Origin: Cercozoa sp. M6MM
Taxonomy: Eukaryota; Endomyxa: Ascetosporea
Direction: 5' to 3' (one strand)
Assembly: GCA_040357565.1 (NCBI GenBank)
Contig: JBDODJ010000041.1
DNA: 64,000 nt
The first letter of the stretch is position 1, and every line of letters begins with the position of its first letter. A program made the position numbers and the translations under genes. Shown in pieces: positions 44,810 to 56,217 of the stretch. The notes below the pieces were generated by a model. The model was not told where the DNA came from, did no database searches, and saw only the letters and a list, made by a program, of their open reading frames with translations.

Positions 44810-47800
44810 ATGGGCGCTAAGCAGTCCAAGCGGCGTGAACCGCCTGAGGAGGTGAGTCTGTATTTTGGGGCCAGATGTGGCTTGGGCGATTTGATTATTG
44901 GGACACAGGATGACGATCCGCAGCGGCCGGCCAAGGACCTCGAATCCTTCCTTTTGGACGACTCTAGGGTACTGCATCAGTTAGAGGGTAACCTTGAGGG
45001 AGCATGACACTTCATACACAAGCAGACCGTGGCAGCACGTGAAGCCATGGCAGGTGCGCTGATCGGACTCGCCGTGGGTGACATGTGCGGCCTGCCTGCT
45101 GAGGGTTGGCTTGCTATTGCGCCCTCTCTTGAGTTTTTAAACCTTCCGTACACTGGTCTTCGCAGGAATGACATCAGGAGCAGCCATGCTGTATGCGCGC
45201 GCACTGCGCAAGCTCACGAGCGATCTGACGGCCTCATTGTCGTAGGGTTGTCTGTACACCAAAATACCGCAGCTATCCTGTGTTTGTGTGTGTGTGTGTG
45301 TGTGTGTATGTGTGTGTGTGTAAATTTAGTGGTGACAATGCCCACGGCAACTCGGCTTTGCTGCCTGACGATTTACATTTCCATCGAGGCTATCAGCAGG
45401 GTAGTTTGTACAGAGGGATACGTTTTTGTATAGACACCCCCTCTGCGTACAGGCAGTGGCGATGTTCCAATTGGAATGGCATTCACTTGCGGCCGCACCA
45501 TGTTGGCCTCGTCTGTGGAATACCCTTTGAGTACACTCGTGTTACAGTTTGTGCTGACGTGTTTGTCCAGTGAGTACCGTCCCTATGTACTGCAGCTCCG
45601 CAGGAGGAAAGTATCGTCCGTGCGTTCACCTTGGGCTACCCGACGAGATACGGTGAACGCGGCGAGCGCACTGTCGCCTTTGGTCAGTACTCGGTAGGTC
45701 TACTTCCAACCTCTGCTCTGGTATCCTTCTAACCCAACTCTTCAGGGCGACACACAGTGCACACGCGAGCTGCTCATCGCACTTATTCTGACCGACCGCC
45801 GCGTGCGCAAGCGTCTCGCGCGCAAGCGGCGTCGCCGACAGCGTCATGTGAAGCATGTATGTTTTTTCTCCTCCGCCTCGCCTTAGCTGATTGATACTAG
45901 TGGTGCAATTGTACCTTGTAAACAGGACCGTACAAAGAAGGAACTCTCATTGAACAGCGACGATAGTCTTGATTTGACCGAGTTGCTTGGACGGGTACGC
46001 TTCCTTCTCTCGAGTAATGGCTGTGTGTTGCTAGTGTGTGTGGGTGTGTGACTGTAGCCTCCACCTCAGCAGACTCGAACCGCCGACTCACCGCAGGCCA
46101 TGTACGTCTTGTACGCTATGCCTAGACAGCGAAATAAAATGCCCAAACATACGCGCAGTACGCCAGTGCCGGAGGACGATGACGAGATCAACCTGTCGAC
46201 ACGAGGTCTGGTCATTGCCAAGGTACTGTTCTGTCAACTGTATAGTTCTGTACAAATGGACCGTATACTTTGGTAAATGGACTGGTTGTGTGTCCGTTTG
46301 CAGGAAGGCTATTATTTCGAACCGGCAAAGTTCTTCGCGCGCCTGCGCTGGCTGCACCGACGCGAGCGCTTCGTGATAAAGTGCGATCCCCCTTCCCCCC
46401 TCTCCCGTATCATTCTCTTCTGAGCAGAGATGAAGGCGCGCTGCGACTGCTGCGAGTGTTGGCGCGCAAGTCTCGCAAAGGTATTCAAGCAGTACAATGG
46501 GTGGGTGCAGTGGTCACTTGTCACTTGATGCGTGTGAATATACGCAGCGGACAAGCGACTGCGCGTATCGCGTGCGCTGCTGCTGGACAACTCTCCAGCC
46601 GTGCGTGCCATCGCAGTTGCCTTGTTCTGTCACGGCTCTGTGCGCACGGTACCTCCTGTCCCCTACTGCCTTACTGCCTACCCCTATTGTCTAACCGCTT
46701 GTCCTACTGCTTTAATACTTGTGGATAAACAGGTCCGGTCACTGGCGCGACACCAGGCACTCGTAACGCATCGGAACGAACTGGCGCGTGCTGGGGCCAT
46801 TGTGGTGGCGCTCGTAGTTTCCTTGGTACTGTTGTAGCCCTTTTGCTGTTTGGGTCTCCTTTATCCTTCCCCTGTGTGTGCAGTTGATGGCATCGCAGTG
46901 CGGTCTGTCGCAACTCGCGCAGAAACGCGGCTTTGTGCTGCTGTTGTTGCGCTCGCTGGACAACCACTCACGCACCGTAGTCTTGTCCTACCCTCTATCG
47001 AACCAACTGTTTATACCGATTGATTCGACAGTACTTTGGCTCCTTCCTGGAAGAGGTGCAGCGCTGTCTGGCGCTGCCGATTCCCGCTGCATTGCGCAAG
47101 CTCGCCAATCTCAAAACCACCACCGATGATGACAATAATGTACTCCTTTTTGTGCCCTCTTTGTATACATGAATCCATGGACATCTGCAGAAGACAGACG
47201 TGGAGCCACTTGAGTCGGAGCGGCGCCCGACCGGCGCGATTCGATTGCCGTCTCACATTGTTCCGTACGCCGGCGTCGTTATCCTCCGTGCTTCTTTTTA
47301 TTCCTGGCCTGGTGTGCAGGTCGGTGTGCTGGGCACTGTACAGTTTTCTGCGTTTTCCAAACGATTTTCTGGCGGCCGCGTCGCTTGCGCTGTCGGGTGG
47401 AGGCGACACTACCACGTGAGTAGCCACCTCTGTCCCTCTGCTGTCTCTGTGTCAAGGTGTACTAAAACTGGACTGATGTAGAGCGTGCGCACTTACGTGT
47501 GCATTCAGTGGAGCTCATCTAGGTCTGCGTGCCGTGCCACCAGGTGCTTTCTTTTACTGGGCTATGGGTATGGTTATGGGAGTAACAGATGTGAAATTAC
47601 GTGGCTAGCCTTGGTGCGGCAACTGAACGATGGCGGTGAATGGCGTGCGCCGCAATTGCTCGCGCTACTTCGCTTGGTAGACACAGACGATGCGCTCCCT
47701 AATCTCAATACTGTGTACGATATCCTACAGGTACCGTCGTGGGCATCGGAAAGTTTCTCGGCGAAACTGCGCGAACAGCTCGCGCAGGTGCAATTGGTAC

Positions 47801-48111
47801 CATCGTGCTTTCTGCATTCCCTGCTCTACTCCAGGGTTACTTCAGGGTTACTTTGTACCTCTCTCGCTAGGCACTGCGTAAGGAGTCGCTTCTTGTCGAC
47901 GTGGGTGACGAAGCTGGCAGTACGACGCGCTTTGGCGTGATTGGAAGTGACCCGGTCTACGACGAGAACGGCAACACTATCGCACTTCCTGTAGTTTCTG
48001 CTGCTCTCCCCTGTTGCTCGTTGTCAATATACTCTCTCTTTCCCTTGATTGGCGCAGAGAGACGTGTCGACAGTGCCGCGTATTCTAATCAGCAGTACAC
48101 GCGAACGGTGA
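44810..48111 (+). CDS. ADP-ribosylglycohydrolase-family protein, predicted N-myristoylated
   Basis: The protein begins MGAKQSKRR: Gly2, Ser6 and a basic patch fit an N-myristoylation signal. After two short introns the ARH N-terminal motif appears, EAMAGALIGLAVGDMCGLPAEG split by an intron near its end. Further on are GERGERTVAFGQ and GDTQCTRELLIALILTD (equivalent of the TDDT helix), FEPAKFFARLRWLH, the block SPAVRAIAVALFCHG with ALVTHRNELARAGAIVVAL (equivalent of the NGxxMRxxPxG and THxxxxAxxxA motifs), and GGGDTTTACALTCAFSGAHL with GLRAVPP (equivalent of the C-terminal GGDTDT motif). The exon junction inside GGDTTT restores the frame, which supports the call. Enzymes of this fold remove ADP-ribose from proteins with two magnesium ions. 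Here several acidic ligands seem replaced (TDDT to SGDT, DTD to DTT), so activity is doubtful. A C-terminal extension ends LISSTRER, stop 48109-48111. Confidence 0.8.
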
Positions 48112-48564
48112 CACCAACCGAAACACACAATCACAAATGCATCAACAGTCACATCACAGTCACAGTCACAGTCACGCATACAGTACCATAGACATCCGAA
48201 GCAGAGGCGAAAGTGCCCTCTATTATATAACATGGACAGTCACACTTAGCACCAACACAAGCACGCAACGGTGGGTTAAACCAAAATGTACCATAGTTTC
48301 GGCCCAGGCGTCGCCGTGTCGGTCGCGAGAAGTCCCTTACCTACGATACGATACATGAAGTTATTTAAGGACTAAAAAGTAGTATATCAGTTGTGTTAAG
48401 TGAACTAACTAAACTGGTAATGAATGTGCATCCGCGCCGATCGATCTTATGATACGGGAGAACTGAAGTCGAGTTTGCCGGATGCCGGATGCGATGCCGG
48501 AGCAATGTCAATCCGAAGCCTGAGCGCAGGACCCAAGGAAGGGACAAAGGACACACACGTGGAC
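48112..48564. other. Tail-to-tail spacer, no gene seen
   Basis: 453 bp between the stops of the ARH-family gene and the SR protein gene. It contains a short run of CACAGT repeats (about 48150-48175) but no supported frame. Confidence 0.5.
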
Positions 48565-49692
48565 TTAGGCCTCAGTGGTAGGCTCCGGAGCCACGGCAGT
48601 GTCGGCCGGAGCGTCGTCCGAGCGAGTGGGCTCACTGCGCAGCAAGCAGGGTGTGGTGTGGTCTGTCATACAGACCGCAGAGGGAACAGGAGACTTACGA
48701 CGGCGGCGGCGAGCGGTCGCGCGGCGGCGACTGGCGGGGCGGCGTGGCGCTGCGCGAGCGGCGGTGCGAGCGCGAACGGTCACGCGAGCGGTCACGGCCA
48801 CGCGAGCGGTCGCGCGAACGGTCACGGCCGCCTCCGTAGCCGCCACCATAGCTGCTGCCCTGCGGACAGTTGCGCTTCTCGTGGCCCGACTCGCCACACT
48901 GGTAGCACTTGCCGCGCACTGTGTTGTATTATAAAGAAGATATAGAAGGGCTATCCGGGCGGACAGGGAAGAAAACGTACTGTCGCCAGCCTCGCAGCGA
49001 GCAGCAATGTGACCCGGCTTGCCGCAGTTGTAGCACACGTCCTGCACACACACACACACACACCATATCTCGTGTATACACACAGACAGAGTGAGCAAGC
49101 GGTACGCGGTCAGAGTGGCGGATGCGAGAGCCCGAACGCGAGCGCGAGCTACCACAAGAAACACCCACGTCGATATGTGAGAAACAATCAAGGTGAGAAA
49201 AGCCTACTAGCGGCGTCCGCGCGGACGAGCGTACTCGACGGCAATGCGGCGGTCGTCGAGGTAGGTGCCGTCAAGCTCGCGCACGGCGTGACGCGCGTCG
49301 CTGCGGTGCTTGAACTCGACGTGCGCAAAGCCGCGGCTCATCTAAACAAAAACACACACACAGCACAAATGCACTCTATTTCAAATACACGTTTTGACGA
49401 GTGAGTACCATGCAGTCGACAACGCGACCGGCTTCCTTCTCAAGGTAGCGCACCCTGCGGGCCAGCAAACAAACGCATGCATCAACGAGGTTTTCCAGAA
49501 GTCAAGAAGGGCAGCATGGCACGATCACTCGCGCCAGCAACATCTCGCCCCGGCCAAGATCATTTGGATTTCCCACACGAGCCCGCAAAACGTTCCCCAC
49601 ACGCTCGAAAGAAGCCACAGGCACACTTACAGATCGCGCTCCCGAGTATCGTAGCTCAAATTGCCGATGAAACAGCGGTACTCCTCAGGCAT
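48565..49692 (-). CDS. SR splicing factor with RRM, two CCHC zinc knuckles and RS tail (RS2Z-like)
   Basis: SR proteins bind exonic enhancers and help choose splice sites. ATG at 49690-49692: MPEEYRCFIGNLSYDTRERD, with RNP2 CFIGNL. Introns separate this from VRYLEKEAGRVVDC and from the RNP1 exon MSRGFAHVEFKHRSDARHAV, then LDDRRIAVEYARPRGRR. Two CCHC knuckles follow on separate exons, CYNCGKPGHIAARC and CYQCGESGHEKRNC. Then a Gly/Tyr patch, an RS domain (RDRSRDRSRGRDRSRDRSR) and, after a 70-nt intron, an acidic tail ending APEPTTEA, stop 48565-48567. RRM plus two zinc knuckles plus RS is the layout of the plant RS2Z subfamily; animal SRSF7 has one knuckle. Its stop-to-stop neighbour is the ARH gene; upstream on the same strand is a secreted protein only 28 bp away. 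Confidence 0.93.
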
Positions 49693-49720
49693 CTTGGTGA
49701 TTCGTGCAAAAACCTCTTCA

Positions 49721-50358
49721 CTACGGGTCGACTTTGAGCACTATGACACGTGCAAAAACCACTCCGCGGCCCTGGTACGCTGTTAGGCGCCGTAGGGCTC
49801 GACTCGAGTTTTTATTTTTTGTACTTGTTCCCGGCGTTCCGGGAAAATACAACAAACACTTTTTGTCAGGTTCAGCAAGAAGCCAAACTCGACGGTCGAG
49901 CTGCTGTCAGCAGGAAAGTCGAGGACATGCGTCTCTCCCGAGATCAACGCGGCGCCTTGGCATGAGCTTAGCGGCACCTGCGAAGAGTCAAGTCGAACTT
50001 GATCACCACGAAAACCAGATCGAGAAACACAGATAAAACAAACCGGAACACTCGGCGGCTGCGGCGAGCCTGTACACTCGGCAAAGTCGGCACGCAGTTG
50101 GAACGCGATGGGCGATTTGGAGTCGAGACTAAAGTACAGCTGCACGAAAGTAGGTATGTATTTCGATCGGGTATCGATATCTATTGTGAGGTTTACGTAG
50201 GCCCGGTAAAACTCTGTGCTAAACCTATCCTCAGGCGGCAAAATCCGCGACTCCAGCAGCGTTAAGGCAGCATTCAAGGGCGCAGCCGCAACTTGTCCGA
50301 AAAAAGCAACAACAAAATGCAAGACGATCAATAAAACACAGGCCGCGTTGATGCTCAT
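49721..50358 (-). CDS. Secreted or lumenal uncharacterised protein, three exons
   Basis: ATG at 50356-50358: MSINAACVLLIVLHFVVAF followed by FGQVAAAPLNA is a typical signal peptide. The mature part reads FSTEFYRAYVNLTIDID, YIPTFVQLYFSLDSKSPI, LRADFAECTGSPQPPS; one intron; LSSCQGAALISGETHVLDFP, VEFGFLLNLTK; a second intron; and YQGRGVVFARVIVLKVDP with TAG at 49721-49723. The alternating pattern and NLT sites suggest a small extracellular beta-sandwich. No family recognised. If the last intron is not spliced the frame stops at 49783 instead. In both models the SR-protein ATG follows within 28-90 bp on the same strand. The frame is open upstream of the chosen ATG, but that part lacks signal-peptide features. 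Confidence 0.6.
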
Positions 50359-50811
50359 TGGCAGCGCCACCGAGAGGGCTTCCGCGCACTCTAACACGCG
50401 CAGTTCTCGCGGCCGTGGCAATGGGCCGGTGCGGCACAGTGATCGCAGTGGCCAAGAAAGCAAGAGCACGATTTACGTTTCAACTTTTCCGATCAGTTGG
50501 CCACTTATTGGCAGTTGTTCGTGTAAGTTGAGTCCTCAGAGGAAGCATGTGCTGTAGTCCCTCGGCATCATCGCGAACAACCGAACTGCCAGCAATAGAT
50601 GATGCCCATCACTGATGCCTCGATGATGCGGTTCTCGTGTCCGAGAGAGGGCACTCGAACCCAAGCACCACGCCCGGCCACCTCAGGCCAGTACAAATAA
50701 CAAAACGCTCGCTTTCGTTTAGTTGTTTAAATCACTCAAGTGGCGTTCCTTTCGGTTCGAGTTGTATTCGATTGCGAGGGACCAACCGAACAGGAAACTC
50801 AAACTGTCCGG
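50359..50811. other. Same-strand intergenic region, no gene seen
   Basis: 453 bp between the stop of the CCCH protein and the start of the secreted protein, both on the minus strand. No conserved frame. It should carry the 3' end of one gene and the promoter of the next. Confidence 0.5.
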
Positions 50812-53800
50812 TCACTCATCGGTGGCCTGTCGCAGCACGAGCAGCGTGGCGGCCGGCACGTTGCTTTCGTCGTCTTCAAAAGGCGGTACTGTCGGTGTGC
50901 CTGTGTGTGCATAGACCATACAGGTAGAAGTACGTAGCTGGGTAGGTAGGTAGGTAGGTAGGTAGGTAGGTAGGTAGGTAGGTAGGTNNNNNNNNNNGTA
51001 GGTAGGTAGGTAGGTAGGTAGGTAGGTAGGTAGGTAGGTAGGTAAGTAGGTAGGTAGGTAGGTAGGTAGGTAGGTAGGTAGGTAGGTAGTGAGGTAGGTA
51101 GGTAGGTAGGTAGGTACCCAGCAAGGTACTGTCATGGAAGGGTGGTATCTCAGGCAGCCACGGAGTGTGCGTGTGTGCATGCGCAGAGGCATGCGAGTGA
51201 CTCACGTGCGAGTGACTGGGCGGGAATAGCATGCCCATGGGCGGCACCACCATCGACGCTGCCGACGACGCCGATACGAGTCGCGGCGACACCATCGGCG
51301 ACTCCAGCAGCGGCGCGATCATGTCATTCACGCGCTCCTCCAGTCCGCGCGGAGACGCCTCGCTCCCGAACAGCGACGTCGCCGACGGCACCATCGGTTC
51401 GAACCGCGGCACCTGCGGGGTACGGGTAGGGAGAAAACGGTGGGTCGGGGGGGGGGGAAAAGGGGGGGGGTAAAATGAGGGGCCTACCGGCATGTAAACA
51501 CGGTCGAAGCGGCCACGTGAAAGACCGTTTTCGCCCTGCTCGAACTGCCGTTGTTGCTTCTCCTGTTGTTGTTTCTCTTGTTGTGTTTCGCTTTCTTGTT
51601 GTTCTTGTTGTTTTTCTTGTTGTTTCTCTTGTTGCTGCTGCTGCAGCAGGTGCTTCCGCGCGGCTGCCGGCGACGGCACGTGCCAGAAACGGCAGTCAGG
51701 TCGTCGGCACTGACTGCCGTAGCGACACACACGCAGCAGCGGACTCTCGCTCTTGTCCTCATGGCTACAGACACAACTGTACCCAGTCCACTGGTACAGA
51801 TGGACCCCAACGTGGAACCCAACGTAGACCCCAACGTGGACCACAGAGAGAGAGAGTGGTGGTACAGCGATGGGTCCGCTCGCTGAGGTGCCTGGATGCC
51901 GCTCGGCAGGTCGCTCGGGTGCAGGAAGGGACACGACGCGCCCTTGCGACACCGCGGGAAGAAACTGCACCTGTATCACACACACACACATGGACTGTCT
52001 ACACGGACCGTACACACGGACACACGGGTCCATTTGGTCCGTCCATCTGGTCGGTCCATTTTGATCCGTCCATTTGATCGGTCCATTTGATTGGTCCACT
52101 CGGACCAAAACAAAACAAAAAAACATACGCAGCCGCAAACGTCAGCGCCGGTCGCTGCGTGAGACTCTCCTGCTCGGCGTAGTCTGCCCTCTGTACCAGG
52201 GGGGGGGGGGGGCCACCGGGGGTAAAGATGATAAGGGGCAAAGGCTACCTGGTCGAGCGTGTCGTCGACAGTGTCCACCGCACTCGCAGTGTCGTTGTAG
52301 ACTAGACACACCAGAGGGAAGATGGATGGGGGAAGATGGAGGAAGATGGGGTTAACATGGGAGATATGAGGGTAAGGGTAAGGGGGTAAAGGGGTGGGGG
52401 GGGGGTAAAACTACGCAGACTGCCGTCGCTCACGAGCGCGACGTCGGCGATGGTCAGCTCGTGCTCCTCGTCGCTCTCGGTCTCTGCGCCGACGCCGACG
52501 CTGCCCGTCTCGGCCGTCTCACTGCCGCCGTCTCGCGAGTCATCCCTGCCAGTAGGGAGGGTAAGGGGCAGGGTAAAGGGCAGGGTATAACGTAGGGTAT
52601 AGAGGGCGGTAAATAGGGGTATAGAGGGCGGTAATGGGGGGGTAAAGAGGGGGTAAAACTACAGACGTCGCGAGCGCAGCTGCTGCACAAACGCCGTCAG
52701 ATCGCTTTTGTTCTCACGACTGCGCGGTGCCTGTTTCCACATACGCGCGGACATACGCGCGGACAGACCGACACTCACACAAACACAGTTCCGCGCGGAC
52801 ACACAAGACAGACGTACGCGTTTCTTGCGCTGATTGGCGCTGCCCGAGAGGATCCAGTCGTCGTCGTCCTCGCGCGGCCGCTGCGTCCGCGCGGACGTCG
52901 GCGTTTCTCGCGCCACCGGCGTTTCTCCTTCTTCCGCTTGTTGTTGTTCCGCTTGTGGTTGTTGTTCCGTTTGTTGTTTTTGCTGCTGCTGTTGTTGTTG
53001 TTGTTTTTGCAGTTGTTGTTTCCGCGCGTGTTGCTGCCGCAGCTTCGCCAACGCCTCGCGCTGCCTCTGACGCAGGGGGGGGGGGTAAACAGGGGGGTAA
53101 AACTACCAGCATATCCTCGTTGCGACGACGCCGTTCGTTTTCAATCTCTCGTTGTTTTTGCTGTAGATTTTTTATTTTGTATTTTCGCTCAACAGAAAAT
53201 TACAACAACACGAAAAAAACAACACGAAAAAAACAACAACAATAACACGAAAAAACAACAAGAAAAAAACAACAACAAGCAGCACCTTTTCTTCGGCCTT
53301 GCGGCGCTTGTCACGTGCCAGTTTGTCCAGTCGCAGGCGACGCTTCTGCTCCCTGCGCACGCGTCGCCGAAAAACAACAATAAAAACCAACAACAACAAA
53401 ACAACAACAACAACAAAACAACTACTACAAAACAACAACAATAAAACAACTACTACAAAACAACAACAATAAAACAACAACAAAAAACAACAACAACAAA
53501 CCGCAGCTGCTGCTGTCGTTGTTGTTGTTCCTCCTTGCGTCGCTGGCGCAGCTGCTCGAGCGCCTGGTCCGCCTTGGCGCCGCCCGACACGAGCACCGGC
53601 GCCGCGCCTGCTTTGCCCGGGGGGGGGGTAAGAGGGGGTAAGGAGGGGGGAAAAAGGGGGGGGGTAAAACTGGGAGGGGGGTAAAACTACCATGATGATG
53701 CCGACCCGACGCAGTGCGTTTGCGCGCGCCAAAGTGCGGCGCCTCGTGCTTGTCATCACTGTCACCGTCAGTGACACCGTGAGTGACACCGTCAGTGACA

Positions 53801-56217
53801 CCGTGAGTGACACCGTCAGCAGTGACACCGTCAGCAGTGACACCGTCAGGCTTGTCGGTATCATCGGCATCACTCCTGTCGCTCTGCGCGTCCTTGTGGT
53901 CGTCGGTGTCGCAGGCGTGCTGCTCCAGCGTGGCACGCAGCTGCCGCAGTCGCTGCCGCACAAAGTCGGCCGTGGTGCGCACCTTCCGCGCGGACGTCTC
54001 GCTCGTCGCGGCGGCCGTCGTGGCGTCGGCCAGCCGCTCGCGGCGCTCCAGCAGCGCCGCCACCAGCTCAAAGTCCGCGATCGCGTGCGCCACTTGCTCC
54101 TGTGGCTCCCGCCAAAATACAAACACACAAACAGACATCGCCCACTCTGGCTGGTGTAGCCACCCACTCTGTAGCCACCGCACCCTTATTGTAGCCAGCA
54201 TAAAGTACTACCTGCTGCACGAGGTACTCGGCGCGTTTGAACAGGTCGCTGCACTGGTCCACCAGCAGGTTGCGCTGTCGCACGGCACCCTCCGTGTCAC
54301 CGTCAGTGGCCACGTGACCCTCAGTGGCCACGTGACCCTCAGTGGTGGCACCGTAGCGTGCCAGTGCGCACGCGCGCAGTGCTATCGCCACCGACACCTA
54401 TGGACATACTTATACATATATATATATACTTATACATATATGTATATATATATACTATGATATATTCATATTCGAACTAGCTGTACATTATGCACATAGA
54501 AGAATACAGAATATATCATTGTACAACAACCTGTCTTTGTATACACACGAGACCAAGACCAAGGAAGGAAAGAACAAGCCACCTCGAACGCAACTTCGAC
54601 ATCGTCGTGCTGCGCGAAAAACACGCGACGCGACAGCGCCTGCTTTTCCGTACAAACAGGGGGTAAACAGGGGGGTAAACAGGGGGGTAAACAGGGGGGT
54701 AAACGGGGGTAAACACTCACTACCGAGGCCAAGGCGGCGTCAATGTCGGCCGTGCCGAAACAAGAGCGCCACAGCTTCCGCGCGCGCCACAGTCGCGCCT
54801 GTGTAGCCACATACACACAGGTACACCTCGGTCCAAATGGACCCATGTACAAACAAACCCATGTACAAATGGAACCATGTGCAAATGGACCAATGTACAA
54901 ATCGACTCGGGACAAGCCTACCTGCCAGAACGGCGCCAGTAACAGCGTCGGATGTCGCATCGAAAACAACTGCGGCAGCGGCAGCAGCAGTGCCTGCCAA
55001 TGGGAGGTTAAGGGGCAAACAGGGGGGTANNNNNNNNNNNNNNNNNNNNNNNNNNNNNNNNNNNNNNNNNNNNNNNNNNNNNNNNNNNNNNNNNNNNNNN
55101 NNNNNNNNNNNNNNNNNNNNNNNNNNNNNCAGGGGGGTAAACAGGGGGGGCAACAGTGAGCAAACGGGGCGGGGGTAAACAGGGGGTAAACAGGGGGTAA
55201 GCAGGGGGTAAACAGGGGGTAAAAGCACAAGACACCTCGCAGAAAACGTCGCGTGGCAGAGCGTGCTGCTGCGGAATCTCAAAGTCCTCGTCCGTCTCTG
55301 TATATGGCGGGGGGGGTAAACAGGGGGTAAACAGGGAGTAAACAGGGGGGTAAACAGGGGGTAAGCAGGGGGTAAACAGGGGGTAAACAGGGGGGGGGGA
55401 AGGGGATAAAGGTACCCTCAACATCGACGCAGAGGTCGAACGTCGGATTGTCGCTCTCGAGGATGCGCACAATGAGACGCTTCAGGATGCGCGAGGCGCG
55501 TTCCAGGTCGCGCGCGTGCACTGCGTCCGATACCTAGCGGAGGGGTAAAATGGGGGGGTAAAATGGGGGAGGGGTAAAATGGGGGAGAGGTAAAATGGGG
55601 AAGGTGTAAAATGGGGAAGGTGTAAAATGGGGGGGGGTAAAATGGGGGGTAAAATGGAAGGTAAAATGGAAGGTAAATGGAAAGGTAAAATGGGGGGGGG
55701 GTAACATGGGGTAACATGGGGTAACATGGGGGTAAAAGGGTGGGCAAAAGGGGGGTAAAAGGGTGGGCAAAAGGGAGGGGGTAAAGCGAGCTAAAGCAGC
55801 ACACCAGTCGCTCCAGATGCACGATGCCGTCGGTCCAGTCGCGCGCCTGCTGCCGACTCCGAGTCAGTGCTGTCGGTACAAATGGAGTACAAAATACACT
55901 GTACAAAATGGACGGTCCCAAATGGATGGTCCACAAATGGACGATACAGGTGGCTACAGAACGGACAAGGTTGTCTACCTAGCTGCGACTCGCGCTTCTT
56001 GAATCGCTCTAGTTCGGACTTGGCGCTGTTTAGTCGGGGATGGGGGTAAACAGGGGGGTAAATAGGGGGGTAAACAGGGGGGTAATAGGGGGTAAACAGG
56101 GAGTAAACAGGTGGGGGGAAACAGGGACTGAACAGGGGGTAAAACGCACTCTTCGCGTATCTGCGCCTGTTTCTCCAATCGCTCACTGCAACAACACAAA
56201 AAAAATATGCCGTCCAT
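50812..56217 (-). CDS. Coiled-coil, Q-rich protein with tandem CCCH zinc fingers (C-terminal part of a long locus)
   Basis: Exons chain in phase over more than 4 kb: ERLEKQAQIREE, LNSAKSELERFKKRESQL, SRQQARDWTDGIVHLERL, LERASRILKRLIVRILESD, ETDEDFEIPQQHALPRDV, LPQLFSMRHPTLLLAPFW, LWRARKLWRSCFGTADIDAA, NLLVDQCSDLFKRAEYLVQQ, FELVAALLERRERLAD, a coding repeat DGVTADGVTADGVTHGVT, LRLDKLARDKRRKAEEK and KQREIENERRRRNEDML (coiled coil), a Q-rich stretch, and an acidic DESDEEH-type segment. Two CCCH fingers follow: CSFFPRCRKGASCPFLH (C-x5-C-x5-C-x3-H) and CRYGSQCRRPDCRFWH (C-x5-C-x4-C-x3-H). It ends PAATLLVLRQATDE, TGA 50812-50814. Such fingers bind RNA. The start is uncertain: an in-frame ATG at 56215-56217 (MDGIFFLCCC) is one option, and splicing from the ankyrin gene upstream is another. 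Confidence 0.55.
50939..51117 (-). repeat. (CCTA)n tetranucleotide microsatellite in an intron, with a 10-N gap
   Basis: More than 40 GGTA units on the plus strand (TACC on the sense strand) fill the intron before the last exon of the CCCH gene. Ten N interrupt it at 50988-50997. Confidence 0.96.
52370..52660 (-). repeat. Two introns made of C-rich TTTACCCC / CCCTATA arrays
   Basis: Plus-strand GGGGTAAA and GGGTATAG units (52370-52412 and 52555-52660) flank the exon encoding the acidic SDEEHELTIADVALVSDG. Read on the sense strand, the second intron begins gtagttttacccc. Confidence 0.85.
53172..53510 (-). repeat. Intronic AAC/AAT-rich triplet arrays
   Basis: Imperfect (ACAACA)n on the plus strand, (GTT)n with T runs on the sense strand, in two consecutive introns around the exon encoding LRLDKLARDKRRKAEEK. 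The arrays give long artefactual open frames on both strands. Confidence 0.85.
53617..53692 (-). repeat. G-rich (plus strand) TTTACCCC-type intron array
   Basis: Plus strand shows GGGGGGGTAA-type units; on the sense strand the intron starts gtagttttacccc and continues as a C-rich array. Confidence 0.85.
53752..53860 (-). repeat. Coding minisatellite (10-bp gtgacaccgt core)
   Basis: About seven copies of a gtcagtgacacc-type unit lie inside an exon and encode the repeated peptide DGVT/HGVT. A second, shorter coding repeat at about 54290-54345 encodes EGHVATEGHVATDGDTEG. Confidence 0.85.

Noticed and set aside
45029-45210. Glycine-zipper membrane segment in the MGAKQS protein
   Set aside because: GALIGLAVGDMCGLPAEG first looked like a membrane glycine zipper, but later exons show the whole ADP-ribosylglycohydrolase motif series, so it is the N-terminal motif of that fold.
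53172-53510. Long poly-Asn/Lys and Cys/Val/Leu open frames
   Set aside because: They come from intronic AAC triplet repeats and are open on both strands for that reason.
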